Counted from the stretch's first letter, positions 46,502-55,284 are shown. The stretch is DNA of 64,000 bases from Desulfolutivibrio sulfoxidireducens (GCF_013376475.1 NZ_CP045508.1:3508001-3572000), one strand, 5' to 3'. Program-made: numbers and translations. Notes: generated from the letters alone by a model not told the origin.

Positions 46502-47131
46502 CTACGCCCCGAGCTTCTCCGCGAGTTCCCGCACCAGCCCCGGATGCGGGGTGAACCCCGTCTCCACGGCCTTGTCCAGGCACTCCCGGGCCTTGGCGTA
46601 TTCGCCCCGCTCCATGTGCACCAGGGCCATGTTGTTGTAGGCCGGGCCGAACTTGGGTTCGATCTCCACGGTCTTTTGGCTGTATTCCATGCTCAGGTCC
46701 AACTCGCCCTTCATGAAGTAGGCGCTGGCCAGGCTGGACAGGGCCTGGACGAACTTGGGGTCCTGGCGGATGGCCTTGCGTAGCGAGGCGATGGCCTTGT
46801 CCGGCTCGCCGCGCTGCAGGTGCACGAAGCCCACGTTGCCCAGGGGCACGGCAAAAAGGGGCCGGATCTTGATGGCCTTCTCGTTGTATTCCAGACAGCC
46901 GTCCAGATCGCCCTTGTTCATGGCCAGCCCGCCCAGTTGGACATAGGCCTCGACCAGGGTGGGCGAACATTCCACGGCCCGATGGAACTCGGCCTCGGCC
47001 TCGACGAAACGGCCCTTGGCCACGTACGCCGAGCCCAGGTTGTAATGCGTCATGCCGCACTCGGAATTTTCCCGAATCTTTCCCTGCATCTCGACGATGA
47101 ACTCGTCGGTATTTTTGGCTTGAAACTCCAT
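46502..47131 (-). CDS. TPR-repeat protein
   Basis: A protein of 209 residues with about five tetratricopeptide repeats (THYNLGSAYVAKGRFVEAEA, VPLGNVGFVHLQRGEPDKAI, PAYNNMALVHMERGEYAKAR). There is no signal peptide, so it is cytoplasmic. It lies in the run of minus-strand genes from the ferredoxin to the kinase, 98 bases upstream of the HEAT gene. It may be a scaffold for that set of proteins; the partner is unknown. Confidence 0.85.
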   Translation of the reverse strand: MEFQAKNTDEFIVEMQGKIRENSECGMTHYNLGSAYVAKGRFVEAEAEFHRAVECSPTLVEAYVQLGGLAMNKGDLDGCLEYNEKAIKIRPLFAVPLGNVGFVHLQRGEPDKAIASLRKAIRQDPKFVQALSSLASAYFMKGELDLSMEYSQKTVEIEPKFGPAYNNMALVHMERGEYAKARECLDKAVETGFTPHPGLVRELAEKLGA

Positions 47132-47228
47132 GGTGGCGTTCGTTCCTGATTTTTAAAGGGTATGATGGATATCGGGTCCCGCCGCACAAGGCATGGTGTG
47201 GCCGGGTCCCGCCGCATGCGGCCGATGG

Positions 47229-47597
47229 TTACGGCTTGGGTCCCAGTTTGCCCTTGACCCCTTCCCGGGCCAAAAGCTCCTGATACCACACGCAAAACTC
47301 GTACATCCCACGGTGCCGTTCGGATCCGTTCATGACCCCCAGGCACAACTCGAAGGCCCCTTTGGAATATTCCGTGCTGACCTCCCCTTGCTCGCGGGTC
47401 TGCAAAAACTCCCGGATAAGCTGCTGGGTGGTGCGCCGCGTGGGGTCCTTGCGGATGTCGATGGGGTCGTGGGGCTCGGGAAACGGGTCCCAGTTGTCGT
47501 AACCGACCTTCTCGATGAATTTCTTGCGCCGGGGCGAAATCTTCTCGTAGATGGCCTTTTTGAGCGCCTCGCGCTCGGCGTCGGTCATCGGCTCCAT
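47229..47597 (-). CDS. Conserved small protein of unknown function
   Basis: A protein of 122 residues starting MEPMTDAEREALKKAIYEKI, with PRRKKFIEKVGYDNWDPFPEPHDPID and a C-terminal GVMNGSERHRGMYEFCVWYQELL. It is acidic/basic mixed and helical; I know no domain. It follows the Cys-cluster gene by 1 base (TGAGATG), with GGGGGA before the ATG, so it is translationally linked. Gene order suggests a role with that protein. Confidence 0.7.
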   Translation of the reverse strand: MEPMTDAEREALKKAIYEKISPRRKKFIEKVGYDNWDPFPEPHDPIDIRKDPTRRTTQQLIREFLQTREQGEVSTEYSKGAFELCLGVMNGSERHRGMYEFCVWYQELLAREGVKGKLGPKP

Positions 47598-47598
47598 C

Positions 47599-48456
47599 TC
47601 AGTCCCCCTTGCCGGACGTATCCGGCTTGGCGCGGGAATCGTCGGGACCGCCCAACACCCAGGACGTGGAGCCGCCGCAGGAGGCGCAGGCCGCCGATCC
47701 CGGGGCCTCGCCGCAGCTTCCGCAGTCGTTTTCCACCCGGGCAAAGACAGGGGCCGCCGGCGCTTCGTCGACAACGCCCGGCGTTTCGGACGCCGGGTCG
47801 TCCTCTCCGGGCACGCCCAGGTATTCCGGGGTGTATTCGGTCAAAAGGGCCATGGACACGGGCACCAGCATGTCCGCCAGAAGCGGATAGCTGGAGCCGA
47901 TGCCGGCGGCCAGTTCCCCGGATAGGGCAAAGAGCCGGTCCTGAAGCATCTCCACCTTCACGGTGGGATAGGCCCCGCCCGGCACGAACCCGGATTTGCC
48001 GCAGGTGTGCGCCTTGCCGCCGATCTCCAGGGGAACGCCGTACAGGCGGCAGGTCACCGGGCGACAGTCGTAGAGCACGCACCGGTCGTCGTCGCCCAAA
48101 AGCGGGCAGCGGATGCGCTCCCTGGCCAGGTCGGCCAGGATTTGCTCCGTGGACACGCCCTTTTCCCCGGCTTTGACGGCCTTGCGTTTGAGCTTGTAAT
48201 GGGCCCGGTCGGCCCGGTCGGCCAGATCGAGGATCTTCTCCCTCTCCGGCCCTTTGGGGAAACGCTCGTTGAAGACGACGTTCAGATACAGGGCCTCGAC
48301 AAGGCTCACGTCGAACAGGGCGTGGCAGCAGTCGCTGCAGCCCAGGCCGCAGGTCACGGCCTCGGGGCAGGCCGCCTTCACCTTGGCGAACACCGCGTCC
48401 ACCTCGCCGAGCAGGGCCTGGTATTTCTCGAAATAGGGGGCAAACGTCAGGGGCAT
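47599..48456 (-). CDS. YkgJ-type Cys-cluster protein
   Basis: A protein of 285 residues. The CxxGCSDCC core (TCGLGCSDCCHALFDVS) and later CPLLGDDDRCVLYDCRPVTCRLYG form the putative zinc/iron-chelating cluster. The C-terminal 60 residues, ending in DCGSCG...ACASCGG, carry two extra Cys pairs, beyond the usual family length. GGAG lies 5 bases before the ATG. It is between a ferredoxin gene and the 122-residue unknown; a redox or metal-handling task is likely but unproven. Confidence 0.85.
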   Translation of the reverse strand: MPLTFAPYFEKYQALLGEVDAVFAKVKAACPEAVTCGLGCSDCCHALFDVSLVEALYLNVVFNERFPKGPEREKILDLADRADRAHYKLKRKAVKAGEKGVSTEQILADLARERIRCPLLGDDDRCVLYDCRPVTCRLYGVPLEIGGKAHTCGKSGFVPGGAYPTVKVEMLQDRLFALSGELAAGIGSSYPLLADMLVPVSMALLTEYTPEYLGVPGEDDPASETPGVVDEAPAAPVFARVENDCGSCGEAPGSAACASCGGSTSWVLGGPDDSRAKPDTSGKGD

Positions 48457-48493
48457 GCTCACTCCAGTTGTGTTCCGGCCGGCCTGGCGGCCA

Positions 48494-48540
48494 CGGACGG
48501 CAACGGGAGCGTCCGGCGTCCCGGCCGCTCCCGTTGTCCG
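48494..48540. repeat. Inverted repeat downstream of the ferredoxin gene
   Basis: CGGAC-(ggc)-AACGGGAGCG pairs with CGCTCCCGTTGTCCG with a three-base bulge. It lies between the ferredoxin stop (48560) and the next minus-strand start (48456). No T-tract. It may attenuate read-through so that ferredoxin is made in excess. Confidence 0.45.
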
Positions 48541-48559
48541 GTCCACGTCGTTTGGGATG

Positions 48560-48748
48560 CTACACTTCCTCGACGGTGATGGCGTCCTGGTCGCAGACCT
48601 CGACACAGGACTCGCACCCGAGGCATTCCTCCATGTTCACGGGCACGGCCTTGCCCTCGCGAAGCTCATAGACCTCGACCGGGCACACGTCCACACACTC
48701 GCCGTCCCCGATGCATTTGTTTACGTCAACGGTGATCCTGTACCCCAT
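48560..48748 (-). CDS. Ferredoxin with CxxDxxC cluster motif (FdIII-like)
   Basis: A protein of 62 residues. Motif I is C12-x2-D15-x2-C18-x3-C22-P, with Asp in place of the second Cys; motif II is C42-x2-C45-x2-C48-x3-C52. In Desulfovibrio africanus ferredoxin III and Pyrococcus ferredoxin such an Asp gives a [3Fe-4S]/[4Fe-4S] interconvertible cluster. It is probably a soluble electron carrier. It heads the minus-strand run 48748-43524. The ATG is at 48748; upstream in-frame sequence is not protein-like. Confidence 0.93.
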   Translation of the reverse strand: MGYRITVDVNKCIGDGECVDVCPVEVYELREGKAVPVNMEECLGCESCVEVCDQDAITVEEV

Positions 48749-49017
48749 GCCGCACCTCCGCTCCTTCCCCTCGCGGCCCTTGCGCCGCGAAGACGCTCTC
48801 GAAAGGCCTTCCACCGCAGCCGAGACGCGATTTCGCGCCCATCGAAAACCTTATCCGCACGGTCAAATCCCTGTCAAGGGATGGCGGTTTTTGCCGACCC
48901 ATCCGCCCGTCGGGGACAACCTTTTCCCCCGGCATAAAGAACCGGCCCTTGGCGTCCGATAAGATGTTCGGAGTAAGGCTCATCAGACAAAAAATCTCAC
49001 AACGGACACGAAAAGCC

Positions 49018-49983
49018 ATGGGAAAGATCTCGGTCATGCGGCCGCGCTCGGCCGACATCCATCCCGTCCTCATGCTTCTGACCTCACACCGGATGGACTG
49101 TTGCGTCCTGTGCCTGCGGTGCCTGGAACGCTTCACCGACCTTGGCCGCTTCAAGCGCATCCACATCCTGGCCAACGCCGTGACCGAGAACCACCGGGCC
49201 ATCCTCTCCCGGTTCGCGGCCCGCCACGACAACGTCACGGTCCGCGACTGCCTGCCGCGCGGACTGGTCCCGGCCGTCACCACCGCCCAGAACGAGATCC
49301 TGGCCGCCCACATCCGCGACGTCATCGTCAAGTTGGACGAGGACGTCTTCGTCACCCCCAACTGGCTGGATCACCTCATCGAGGGCTATCGCCACCACGC
49401 CCATCGCGACGACGTGGTCCTGGTCACCCCGCTGGTTCCGGTCAGCCCCGCCGGACGGCATGTCCTGAACCGATTCCTCACCGTGTCCTTTCCCTCCGAA
49501 CGGCACATGTACGTGGGGCCGCCCGTGGAGGAAAACTGGGTCTACCATCGCTGGATGTGGGAGAAGGTCCTGCGCGAAGGCCTGGCCGAGGCCTGGTTGG
49601 CCGAACGACCCGCCCTCTACAGCTACCTGGATTACGTGACCATCAACTGCGTCATCTACGACCGGCGCCTCATCGAACGGGTCCATCCCTTTCCCGTACG
49701 CCCCATCCGGGGACTGCCCACCACGGACGAACTGGTCATCAACCGCGCCCTGCTGGACGGAAACCTGCGCGTGGCCGTGCTCGGACGCAGCCTGGCCCAC
49801 CACTACAGCTTTTCGCCCTGCGAGGAATACCTGCGCGGCCACGTCTCCATGGAGGAGGTCTGGCGCTATTCCGAGAGACTGCGGACCACCCCGGCCGAAA
49901 CCGCGCCGAGCCCACCCCCGATCCAGCGTCCTGCCCTCAAGGTGCTGACCTCGGGCGGCCTGCACAGGGTGATGCGGGCATAA
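49018..49983 (+). CDS. GT2-like glycosyltransferase
   Basis: A protein of about 321 residues from ATG 49018 (alternative 48964). The middle shows VIVKLDEDVFVTPNWLDHLI, a DxD-like metal site after a Rossmann-type beta strand. The DNVTVRDCLPRGL segment and LPTTDELVINRALLDG fit family 2-type enzymes. It probably adds a sugar to an envelope glycan; the acceptor is unknown. Its last codons lie in a 27-bp direct repeat shared with the 3' end of the convergent htrA gene. Confidence 0.75.
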   Translation: MGKISVMRPRSADIHPVLMLLTSHRMDCCVLCLRCLERFTDLGRFKRIHILANAVTENHRAILSRFAARHDNVTVRDCLPRGLVPAVTTAQNEILAAHIRDVIVKLDEDVFVTPNWLDHLIEGYRHHAHRDDVVLVTPLVPVSPAGRHVLNRFLTVSFPSERHMYVGPPVEENWVYHRWMWEKVLREGLAEAWLAERPALYSYLDYVTINCVIYDRRLIERVHPFPVRPIRGLPTTDELVINRALLDGNLRVAVLGRSLAHHYSFSPCEEYLRGHVSMEEVWRYSERLRTTPAETAPSPPPIQRPALKVLTSGGLHRVMRA

Positions 49984-50055
49984 TACGCCGCCACGTCATG
50001 GCCCGGCGTTTCTCCCGCCACGGGCCGTCACAGGGTGATGCGCGCGTAATACGCC
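49963..50055. repeat. Imperfect 27-bp direct repeat at the ends of two convergent genes
   Basis: CACAGGGTGATGCG followed by [G/C]GC[A/G]TAATACGCC occurs at 49963-49989 and 50029-50055 (25 of 27 bases match). The first copy encodes the end of the glycosyltransferase, the second, on the other strand, the end of the HtrA protein. Copies start 66 bases apart. This is either duplication or chance constrained by both stop codons. Confidence 0.6.
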
Positions 50056-51413
50056 CGCCCGCCCCGCTCCACCACCAGGATAAGCGAACGGTGCATGCTG
50101 TGGCGCATGACCGCCCGGGCCAGGTCGTCCATCCCGTCCACCCGCTGCCCGCCAACGCCCAAAAGCCGGTCGCCGGGCGCAAGCCCGATCTTTCCGGCCG
50201 GACTGGCCTGCGGTACCCGGGTCAGGACCAGGCCCTCTTTGCGGCCGTCCTCGCGGGCCGTGATCCCCCACCGCGCGGCCGCAAGCTCAAGCGCCGCCTC
50301 CCGGGCAAACGGCGCGGCCCGCACCCCGACGCGACGTTTGCCGCCGTCGTGCAAGACCTCCAGGGAAACCTCCTCGCCGGCCGTGACCGTGCGCAAAAGT
50401 CCCTGGAAATGGTCCACGTCCTCAACCGCGGCCCCGGAAACCGACAGCACCACATCCCCAGGCACGATCCCGGCCGCCTGGGCCGGTCCGCCCGGGGCCA
50501 CCTCGGTGACCAGAAGCCCCTTTTGCTCGTCAAGCCCGAAGTACCTGGCCACCCGCTCGTCCACGCCCTGGCCGAAAAGCCCCAGCCACACGGGCGAGAC
50601 CTTGCCCGTGTCCATGAGCTCGGCCACCACCCGCCGGGCCTTCTCCACCGGGATGGCGAAGCCGATGCCCTCGGCCCCGGCCCGGATGGCCATGTTGATG
50701 CCGATGACCCGGCCCTCGATGTCCACCAGGGGGCCGCCGCTGTTGCCGGGGTTGATGGCCGCGTCGGTCTGGATCAGGTCGGCGTAGGCCGCGCCGTCCT
50801 CGGCCCGAAGCGACCGGCCCACGGCCGAGATCACGCCCGTGGTCACGGTGTGGCCATAGCCGTAGGGGTTGCCGATGGCGATGGCCGGTTCCCCGATCAA
50901 AAGCCCCCGGGACTCGCCCATGGTCGCCTGGGGAAGGTTCGAGGCCCCGCGAAGCTTCAGCACCGCCACGTCGAAATCGGCGTCCGAGCCCAGAAGTTCG
51001 GCCTCAAGGGACCGGCCGTCCTGGAGCACGGCGGTGATGGATTCGGCCCCGGCGATGACGTGGTTGTTGGTCAGGACCAGCCCCTTGGCCCCGTCGATGA
51101 TCACCCCGGACCCCAGGCTCTGTTCCGTGCGAGGCCGCGCGGGGCCGCCGGGAAACTCGAATCCGGGCCCCAGGAAACGGCGGAAGAATTCGTCCTGCAA
51201 AAGCCCGCCGAAGGCATTGTCCCGCCGCGCGACCACCTTGGAGGTGGTGATGCTGACCACGGCCGGGGCCACGGCCCGAACGGCCAGGACAGTCGGGGTC
51301 AGGCGGGCCTGGGAAACGTTTTTCCCGGCGGTTTGCGACGGCTGGGCCGAGGCCGCCACGGAACCGGCCAGGCAGCAGCACAGGGTCGTCAGGACGACAA
51401 GGATCTTTTTCAT
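50028..51413 (-). CDS. HtrA/DegP-type periplasmic serine protease
   Basis: A protein of 461 residues. The signal peptide MKKILVVLTTLCCCLAGSVA ends near ASA. The catalytic triad is His118 (TNNHVI), Asp148 (DFDVAVL), Ser225 (GNSGGP). Two PDZ domains follow (about 265-355 and 375-461), with GLLVTEVAPGGPAQAAGI typical of the first. It degrades or refolds periplasmic proteins. It lies downstream of the Hsp20 gene, both stress-related, about 184 bases apart on the same strand. Confidence 0.94.
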   Translation of the reverse strand: MKKILVVLTTLCCCLAGSVAASAQPSQTAGKNVSQARLTPTVLAVRAVAPAVVSITTSKVVARRDNAFGGLLQDEFFRRFLGPGFEFPGGPARPRTEQSLGSGVIIDGAKGLVLTNNHVIAGAESITAVLQDGRSLEAELLGSDADFDVAVLKLRGASNLPQATMGESRGLLIGEPAIAIGNPYGYGHTVTTGVISAVGRSLRAEDGAAYADLIQTDAAINPGNSGGPLVDIEGRVIGINMAIRAGAEGIGFAIPVEKARRVVAELMDTGKVSPVWLGLFGQGVDERVARYFGLDEQKGLLVTEVAPGGPAQAAGIVPGDVVLSVSGAAVEDVDHFQGLLRTVTAGEEVSLEVLHDGGKRRVGVRAAPFAREAALELAAARWGITAREDGRKEGLVLTRVPQASPAGKIGLAPGDRLLGVGGQRVDGMDDLARAVMRHSMHRSLILVVERGGRAYYARITL

Positions 51414-51596
51414 GGTCGGGCCATACTCCTAAAATAACGTCCAGTGGACGGGATGTGTTTTCCCCACGGGGCATTCCCCCACGTCCCGGGGACGGACGAA
51501 ACGCCGGGCCGGGGCGCACGCCACACGCCCGCCCCGGCCCGGGGACGAGAGGCCCGCCCCGGAAAAGAAATCTGGAAAAACCGGCCCGCGGCCGGC

Positions 51597-52052
51597 TCAG
51601 GAGATGGGAATGCGCCGCTTGAGCAGCTCCGGCCGCTTCTTGGGCACGGTGATCTCCAAAATCCCCTCGGCCATCACCGCCGCCACACCTTCCCGGGAAA
51701 TGCCCTGGGGCAGGGCGAAACGCCTGGCAAAGGGGCCATAGGAGCGTTCCAGCATCTGATACAGGCCGCCCGAGGACTCCCGGACGAAACGGCGCTCGCC
51801 GCGAATCCACAGGGACCGGCCGCGAAGCTCCACGGCCACGTCCTCCCGGGCTATTCCCGGCACCTCCACGGTGATGACGAAGGCCTCCGGGGTCTCCACC
51901 ACGTCGGCGGCCGGCGACCACAGGTAGCCCGGCTCGACGCCGACCCCCTGGCCGGCGGCCCTGGCGGCCCGCCGGGCACGTTCCACGGCCTGGTCCATCT
52001 CCACCTTGATGTCTTCGATCCCCATCCAGGGAGTCCAATTGAGCTTGCCCAT
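51597..52052 (-). CDS. Small heat-shock protein (Hsp20 family)
   Basis: A protein of 151 residues. The alpha-crystallin domain (about 50-140) shows DVVETPEAFVITVEVPGIAR, FARRFALPQGISRE and AEGILEITVPKKRP. The N-terminus is basic with an LNWTPWMGIED motif. Small Hsps bind unfolding proteins without ATP. Start 52052 is chosen; an in-frame GTG at 52064 would add four residues. It is upstream of the HtrA gene. Confidence 0.92.
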   Translation of the reverse strand: MGKLNWTPWMGIEDIKVEMDQAVERARRAARAAGQGVGVEPGYLWSPAADVVETPEAFVITVEVPGIAREDVAVELRGRSLWIRGERRFVRESSGGLYQMLERSYGPFARRFALPQGISREGVAAVMAEGILEITVPKKRPELLKRRIPIS

Positions 52053-52100
52053 GTGTTTCGCCACTTTTGCCGGGCGATCCGGGTTTGTGTGCCGCGCGTA

Positions 52101-52325
52101 TTACGCCGGGGCGTCCTTGGCCGACCGTTTCCCGGCCATCCAGGCGTCTCGGGGCACGGCCTCGTCGATGAGCATGATCGGAATGTCCTCGCGCACGGGG
52201 TAGACCGCATCGCAGGCCGGACAGGCCAGCCCTTCGACCTCGCCGGGAGCGGCTTCAAGGGCCTCGAGGTCCCCCTTGCACTTGGGACAGGCCAGGATGC
52301 GCAACAGTTCAGGGGAAAGCGCCAC
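52101..52325 (-). CDS. Trm112/YcaR-like zinc-ribbon protein
   Basis: A protein of 74 residues beginning LSPELLRILACPKCKGDLEA, with CxxC pairs at CPKC and CPAC and the motif YPVREDIPIMLIDEA. Family members activate methyltransferases or are unknown in bacteria. GTG 52325 follows AAGGAGCG. It precedes the Hsp20 gene on the same strand. Confidence 0.88.
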   Translation of the reverse strand: MALSPELLRILACPKCKGDLEALEAAPGEVEGLACPACDAVYPVREDIPIMLIDEAVPRDAWMAGKRSAKDAPA

Positions 52326-52358
52326 GCGTCGCTCCTTCGTTCGTTTTTCCCCCTATAG

Positions 52359-53585
52359 TCATTTCCGGGGCGGGGGACAAGAGAGGGATATATCGGGTTC
52401 GCCGCCATCCCCACCTTTCGGCGTCATGTCGACGCTCTCGCCGTAGGCGACGACCCGGTCGCGACCCAGGGCCTTGGCCCGGTACAGGGCATGGTCAGCC
52501 TCCCGGCACAGCCGGATCATGTCCAGGCCATCGCCATGGTCCGCCGTCACGCCGATGCTGACAGTGTAGGCAATGGACCCGCCCCCGAAAAGCGCGGGAG
52601 AGGCGGCAATCACCGACCGCAGGCGTTCGGCGATCCCTCGGGCCTGCCCCCTGCTCAATCCAGGCAACAGGATCATGAACTCCTCACCACCCACGCGCCC
52701 CAAGATGTCACCACCGCGCAGGGCCGTCGCGGCGACCCGGGCGAAATGCCGCAGCACGGCGTCCCCGGCGGCATGGCCATAGTCGTCGTTCACGCGTTTG
52801 AAGCGATCCAGATCCACTGCGAAAAAAGCCACCCCCATCCCTTGACGCCTGGCCAGGGCCAGATGCTTATCCGCCAGGGCGTAGAAGGCCCGGCGATTGA
52901 AGACCCTCGTCAGATCGTCAATCTCGGCCAGCGACTTGAGCCGCCGCGAGATATCCGCTGCCGTGAGCATGATGTAGGCGATGGTGAAAACGAAAACAAA
53001 AATCACGACATCGAAGAAAACCATGACCAGCATGGCCTCGCGGGGTATCTCCACGGACGCGAACCAAGCCCAGGCAAGCCCTGCGGACTTGGCCGCGAAA
53101 GACAACCCGTGCAGACCCAGGGCGGCGATGATTACCCAACGCGTCGGACCGGCTCCTGGCGCATTGGCATAGCACAGGATCGAGGCAGCCACCCAGAATG
53201 AAACCCCAAGAAAGACGATGATGATACGCGGGTGCATCGCCTCGCGAAAAAACGTGAAAAAGGCGATGCCGCAGGAGGACAGGACCACCACGGTCGCGAA
53301 TGTGAGCAAGGGGGGCCGGGGCAGGCGAAGATAGGCCCGATGTCCGAGGTAGACAATGTAATACCCGGAGTTCAGCAGCATGTTGGCGACAAGGACCCAT
53401 TCCACGACCCCGGAAGCGACAATGTACGACAGGAGGGCGAATCCGGCCATGAAAAAGAACTGCGAGACAGCCCAGGCCCCGGTGCCTGACACGTCCTTGT
53501 TGAGAATCCGGTTGGCCGAAAGACTGACCAGGGCCAGGAGCTGGAGGGTCGCACAGACACAGGCAAGCGTTCCAGGATCGAGCAT
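52359..53585 (-). CDS. Membrane diguanylate cyclase
   Basis: A protein of 408 residues with about seven hydrophobic segments in residues 1-210 and a GGDEF domain (about 235-390) with RVGGEEFMILLPG and VFNRRAFYALADKH. GGEEF suggests an active enzyme making cyclic di-GMP at the membrane. The membrane part has no named sensor domain that I recognise. A short C-terminal tail (PDISLSCPPPRK) is unusual. It is one of three cyclases in the window. Confidence 0.9.
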   Translation of the reverse strand: MLDPGTLACVCATLQLLALVSLSANRILNKDVSGTGAWAVSQFFFMAGFALLSYIVASGVVEWVLVANMLLNSGYYIVYLGHRAYLRLPRPPLLTFATVVVLSSCGIAFFTFFREAMHPRIIIVFLGVSFWVAASILCYANAPGAGPTRWVIIAALGLHGLSFAAKSAGLAWAWFASVEIPREAMLVMVFFDVVIFVFVFTIAYIMLTAADISRRLKSLAEIDDLTRVFNRRAFYALADKHLALARRQGMGVAFFAVDLDRFKRVNDDYGHAAGDAVLRHFARVAATALRGGDILGRVGGEEFMILLPGLSRGQARGIAERLRSVIAASPALFGGGSIAYTVSIGVTADHGDGLDMIRLCREADHALYRAKALGRDRVVAYGESVDMTPKGGDGGEPDISLSCPPPRK

Positions 53586-53817
53586 GGGTTTTGGGCGGCC
53601 CGGCGAGCGGTGATGTGGTGGCTGTCGGACACCCCCGGAGACGGCCTCCGGCTAGCCCGGCCACGCGTGACCATCCTGCTTTCCAAGCCTCTCCCGTCTA
53701 CCCCAGAATCCTGCGGAACGCAACGAAGCCGCCCGAAAACGAATGCCCCGCCTCCCGGCGTTTTCCGTCAGCCATGCCCCGCTTCACAAACACCCGCCGA
53801 CCGGCTAGCATATAAAA

Positions 53818-54675
53818 ATGCCCGGCATCGACCTGCACACCCACTCCACGGCCTCGGACGGCACCCTCTCCCCCCGCGAACTGGTGCGTCTGGCCGCTGC
53901 GTCCGGACTGTCCGCCGTGGCCATCACCGACCACGACACCGTGGACGGCCTGCCCGGGGCCATGGCCGCCGGGCGGGAATTCGGGATCACGGTCGTCGGC
54001 GGCGTGGAGCTTTCCGTCTTCGACGGCCGGCGCGCCCTGCACCTGCTGGGGCTTTTTCTGCCCGAGCGCCCCGGGGATCTCGGCCACGTCCTGGCCGACC
54101 TGCGGGAAAAACGCCACGACAGAAACCGGCTCATCCTGGAGAAACTTACGTCCATGGGCATCGCCCTGGACTACGACGAGGTCCTGGCCCTGGCCGGCGG
54201 CGCCGTGGGACGACCCCACATCGCCGCCGCGCTCATGAAAAAAGGCGTCGTGACCAGCTTCAAGGAGGCCTTCTCCCGCCTCCTCGGCCCGAACGGCCAA
54301 GCCTACGTCCCCAAAAAAAAGATGTCCCTCGAAAGGGCCGTGTCCCTGCTTCTGGCCGAAGGGGCCACACCGGCCATCGCCCACCCCTTCCTCCTGCGCC
54401 AAAACGGCCGCGCCCTGGAACGCCTCATGGCCGAATACAAGGACAAGGGCGTGGACGCCATCGAGGCCCTCTACAGCGAACACAGCGACGGTCAGACCCG
54501 GGAATACCTGGCCCTGGCCGCCAAACTGGACCTCGGCGTCACCGGCGGCTCGGATTTCCACGGCGCGGCCAAGCCCGAAATCCGCCTCGGCGTGGGCAAG
54601 GGAGGCCTTGTGGTGCCCGACTCGGTGCTTGCGGCCCTTTTGGCCCGGCGCAAGACCAGGAGGGAAACCTTTTGA
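53818..54675 (+). CDS. PHP-domain phosphoesterase (RNase AM/TrpH-like)
   Basis: A protein of 285 residues starting MPGIDLHTHSTASDGTLSPR. PHP motifs: DLHTHSTASDGT, AITDHDTVDGL, HPFLLRQNG, GSDFHG. Members include 5'-3' exonucleases acting on RNA ends or pAp. No Shine-Dalgarno precedes ATG 53818; a TATAAA-like run abuts it, so a leaderless or weakly translated message is possible. The TGA stop falls in the loop of a strong hairpin (54656-54693). Confidence 0.88.
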   Translation: MPGIDLHTHSTASDGTLSPRELVRLAAASGLSAVAITDHDTVDGLPGAMAAGREFGITVVGGVELSVFDGRRALHLLGLFLPERPGDLGHVLADLREKRHDRNRLILEKLTSMGIALDYDEVLALAGGAVGRPHIAAALMKKGVVTSFKEAFSRLLGPNGQAYVPKKKMSLERAVSLLLAEGATPAIAHPFLLRQNGRALERLMAEYKDKGVDAIEALYSEHSDGQTREYLALAAKLDLGVTGGSDFHGAAKPEIRLGVGKGGLVVPDSVLAALLARRKTRRETF

Positions 54676-54693
54676 AAAAGGTTTCCCCCCTGG
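54656..54693 (+). repeat. Terminator-like dispersed hairpin with embedded stop codon, copy 1
   Basis: CCAGGAGGGAAACCTTTT-ga-AAAAGGTTTCCCCCCTGG: 18-bp arms with one mismatch and a 2-nt loop. The PHP gene's TGA stop spans arm and loop. A related hairpin at 62904-62941 shares the CCAGG...CCTGG frame and the following GGACCC...CTTCGCG sequence, so this is a dispersed repeat used as a 3' end. Confidence 0.8.
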
Positions 54694-54822
54694 ACCCCCT
54701 TTCGAAAACTTCGTCGCGCTTCGCGTCCGACGCCCCGGGGCGTGTTGTGGGCGGGGATGCTTTAGGCTAATGTCAGGGTGTCATTCCATCCCCTTTCCGG
54801 AAACGGCAACATCGGAGTCCGC

Positions 54823-55275
54823 ATGTTCGACGCCTCCGCTCCCCTGGTCTGGTTCCTGATCGGCGTCGGGTTTCTGCTCGCCGAGCTTGCGCTGCCGGGG
54901 CTGATCCTTCTTTTTTTCTGCTTCGGCTGCTGGATCGCGGCCATCTTGCTGCTCATGGTCGATATGGCCGTGGAGGTGCAGACGGCGATATTTCTGGCCA
55001 CGTCCCTGATCATGCTTTTCACCCTGCGCAAGCTGTTCATGCGCACCTTTGGCGGCAGGCTCAAGGAGGGGGCGGACAAGGACATGGCCGACCGGGCCGT
55101 GGGCCGCCAGGCCCTGGTGACCTCGGCCATCTCTCCGGCCGGTCCCGGCGAGATCAAATTTCGCGGCAGTTTCTGGCGGGCCGCCGCCGATGTGGACATT
55201 GCGGAGGGCCAAACCGTGGTCATCGAGGGTCCGGCCTCGGACGACGGTCTGACGTTTCGGGTCAAACCCTTATAA
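54823..55275 (+). CDS. NfeD-like membrane protein
   Basis: A protein of 150 residues with two or three membrane segments in the first 75 residues and a C-terminal OB-fold (about 95-150: GRQALVTSAISPAGPGEIKF, VDIAEGQTVVIEG). NfeD proteins partner with SPFH/stomatin-like proteins; the next gene, 9 bases later, is exactly that. CGGAG precedes ATG 54823. Together they probably organise membrane domains. Confidence 0.88.
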   Translation: MFDASAPLVWFLIGVGFLLAELALPGLILLFFCFGCWIAAILLLMVDMAVEVQTAIFLATSLIMLFTLRKLFMRTFGGRLKEGADKDMADRAVGRQALVTSAISPAGPGEIKFRGSFWRAAADVDIAEGQTVVIEGPASDDGLTFRVKPL

Positions 55276-55284
55276 GGAGCCCCC

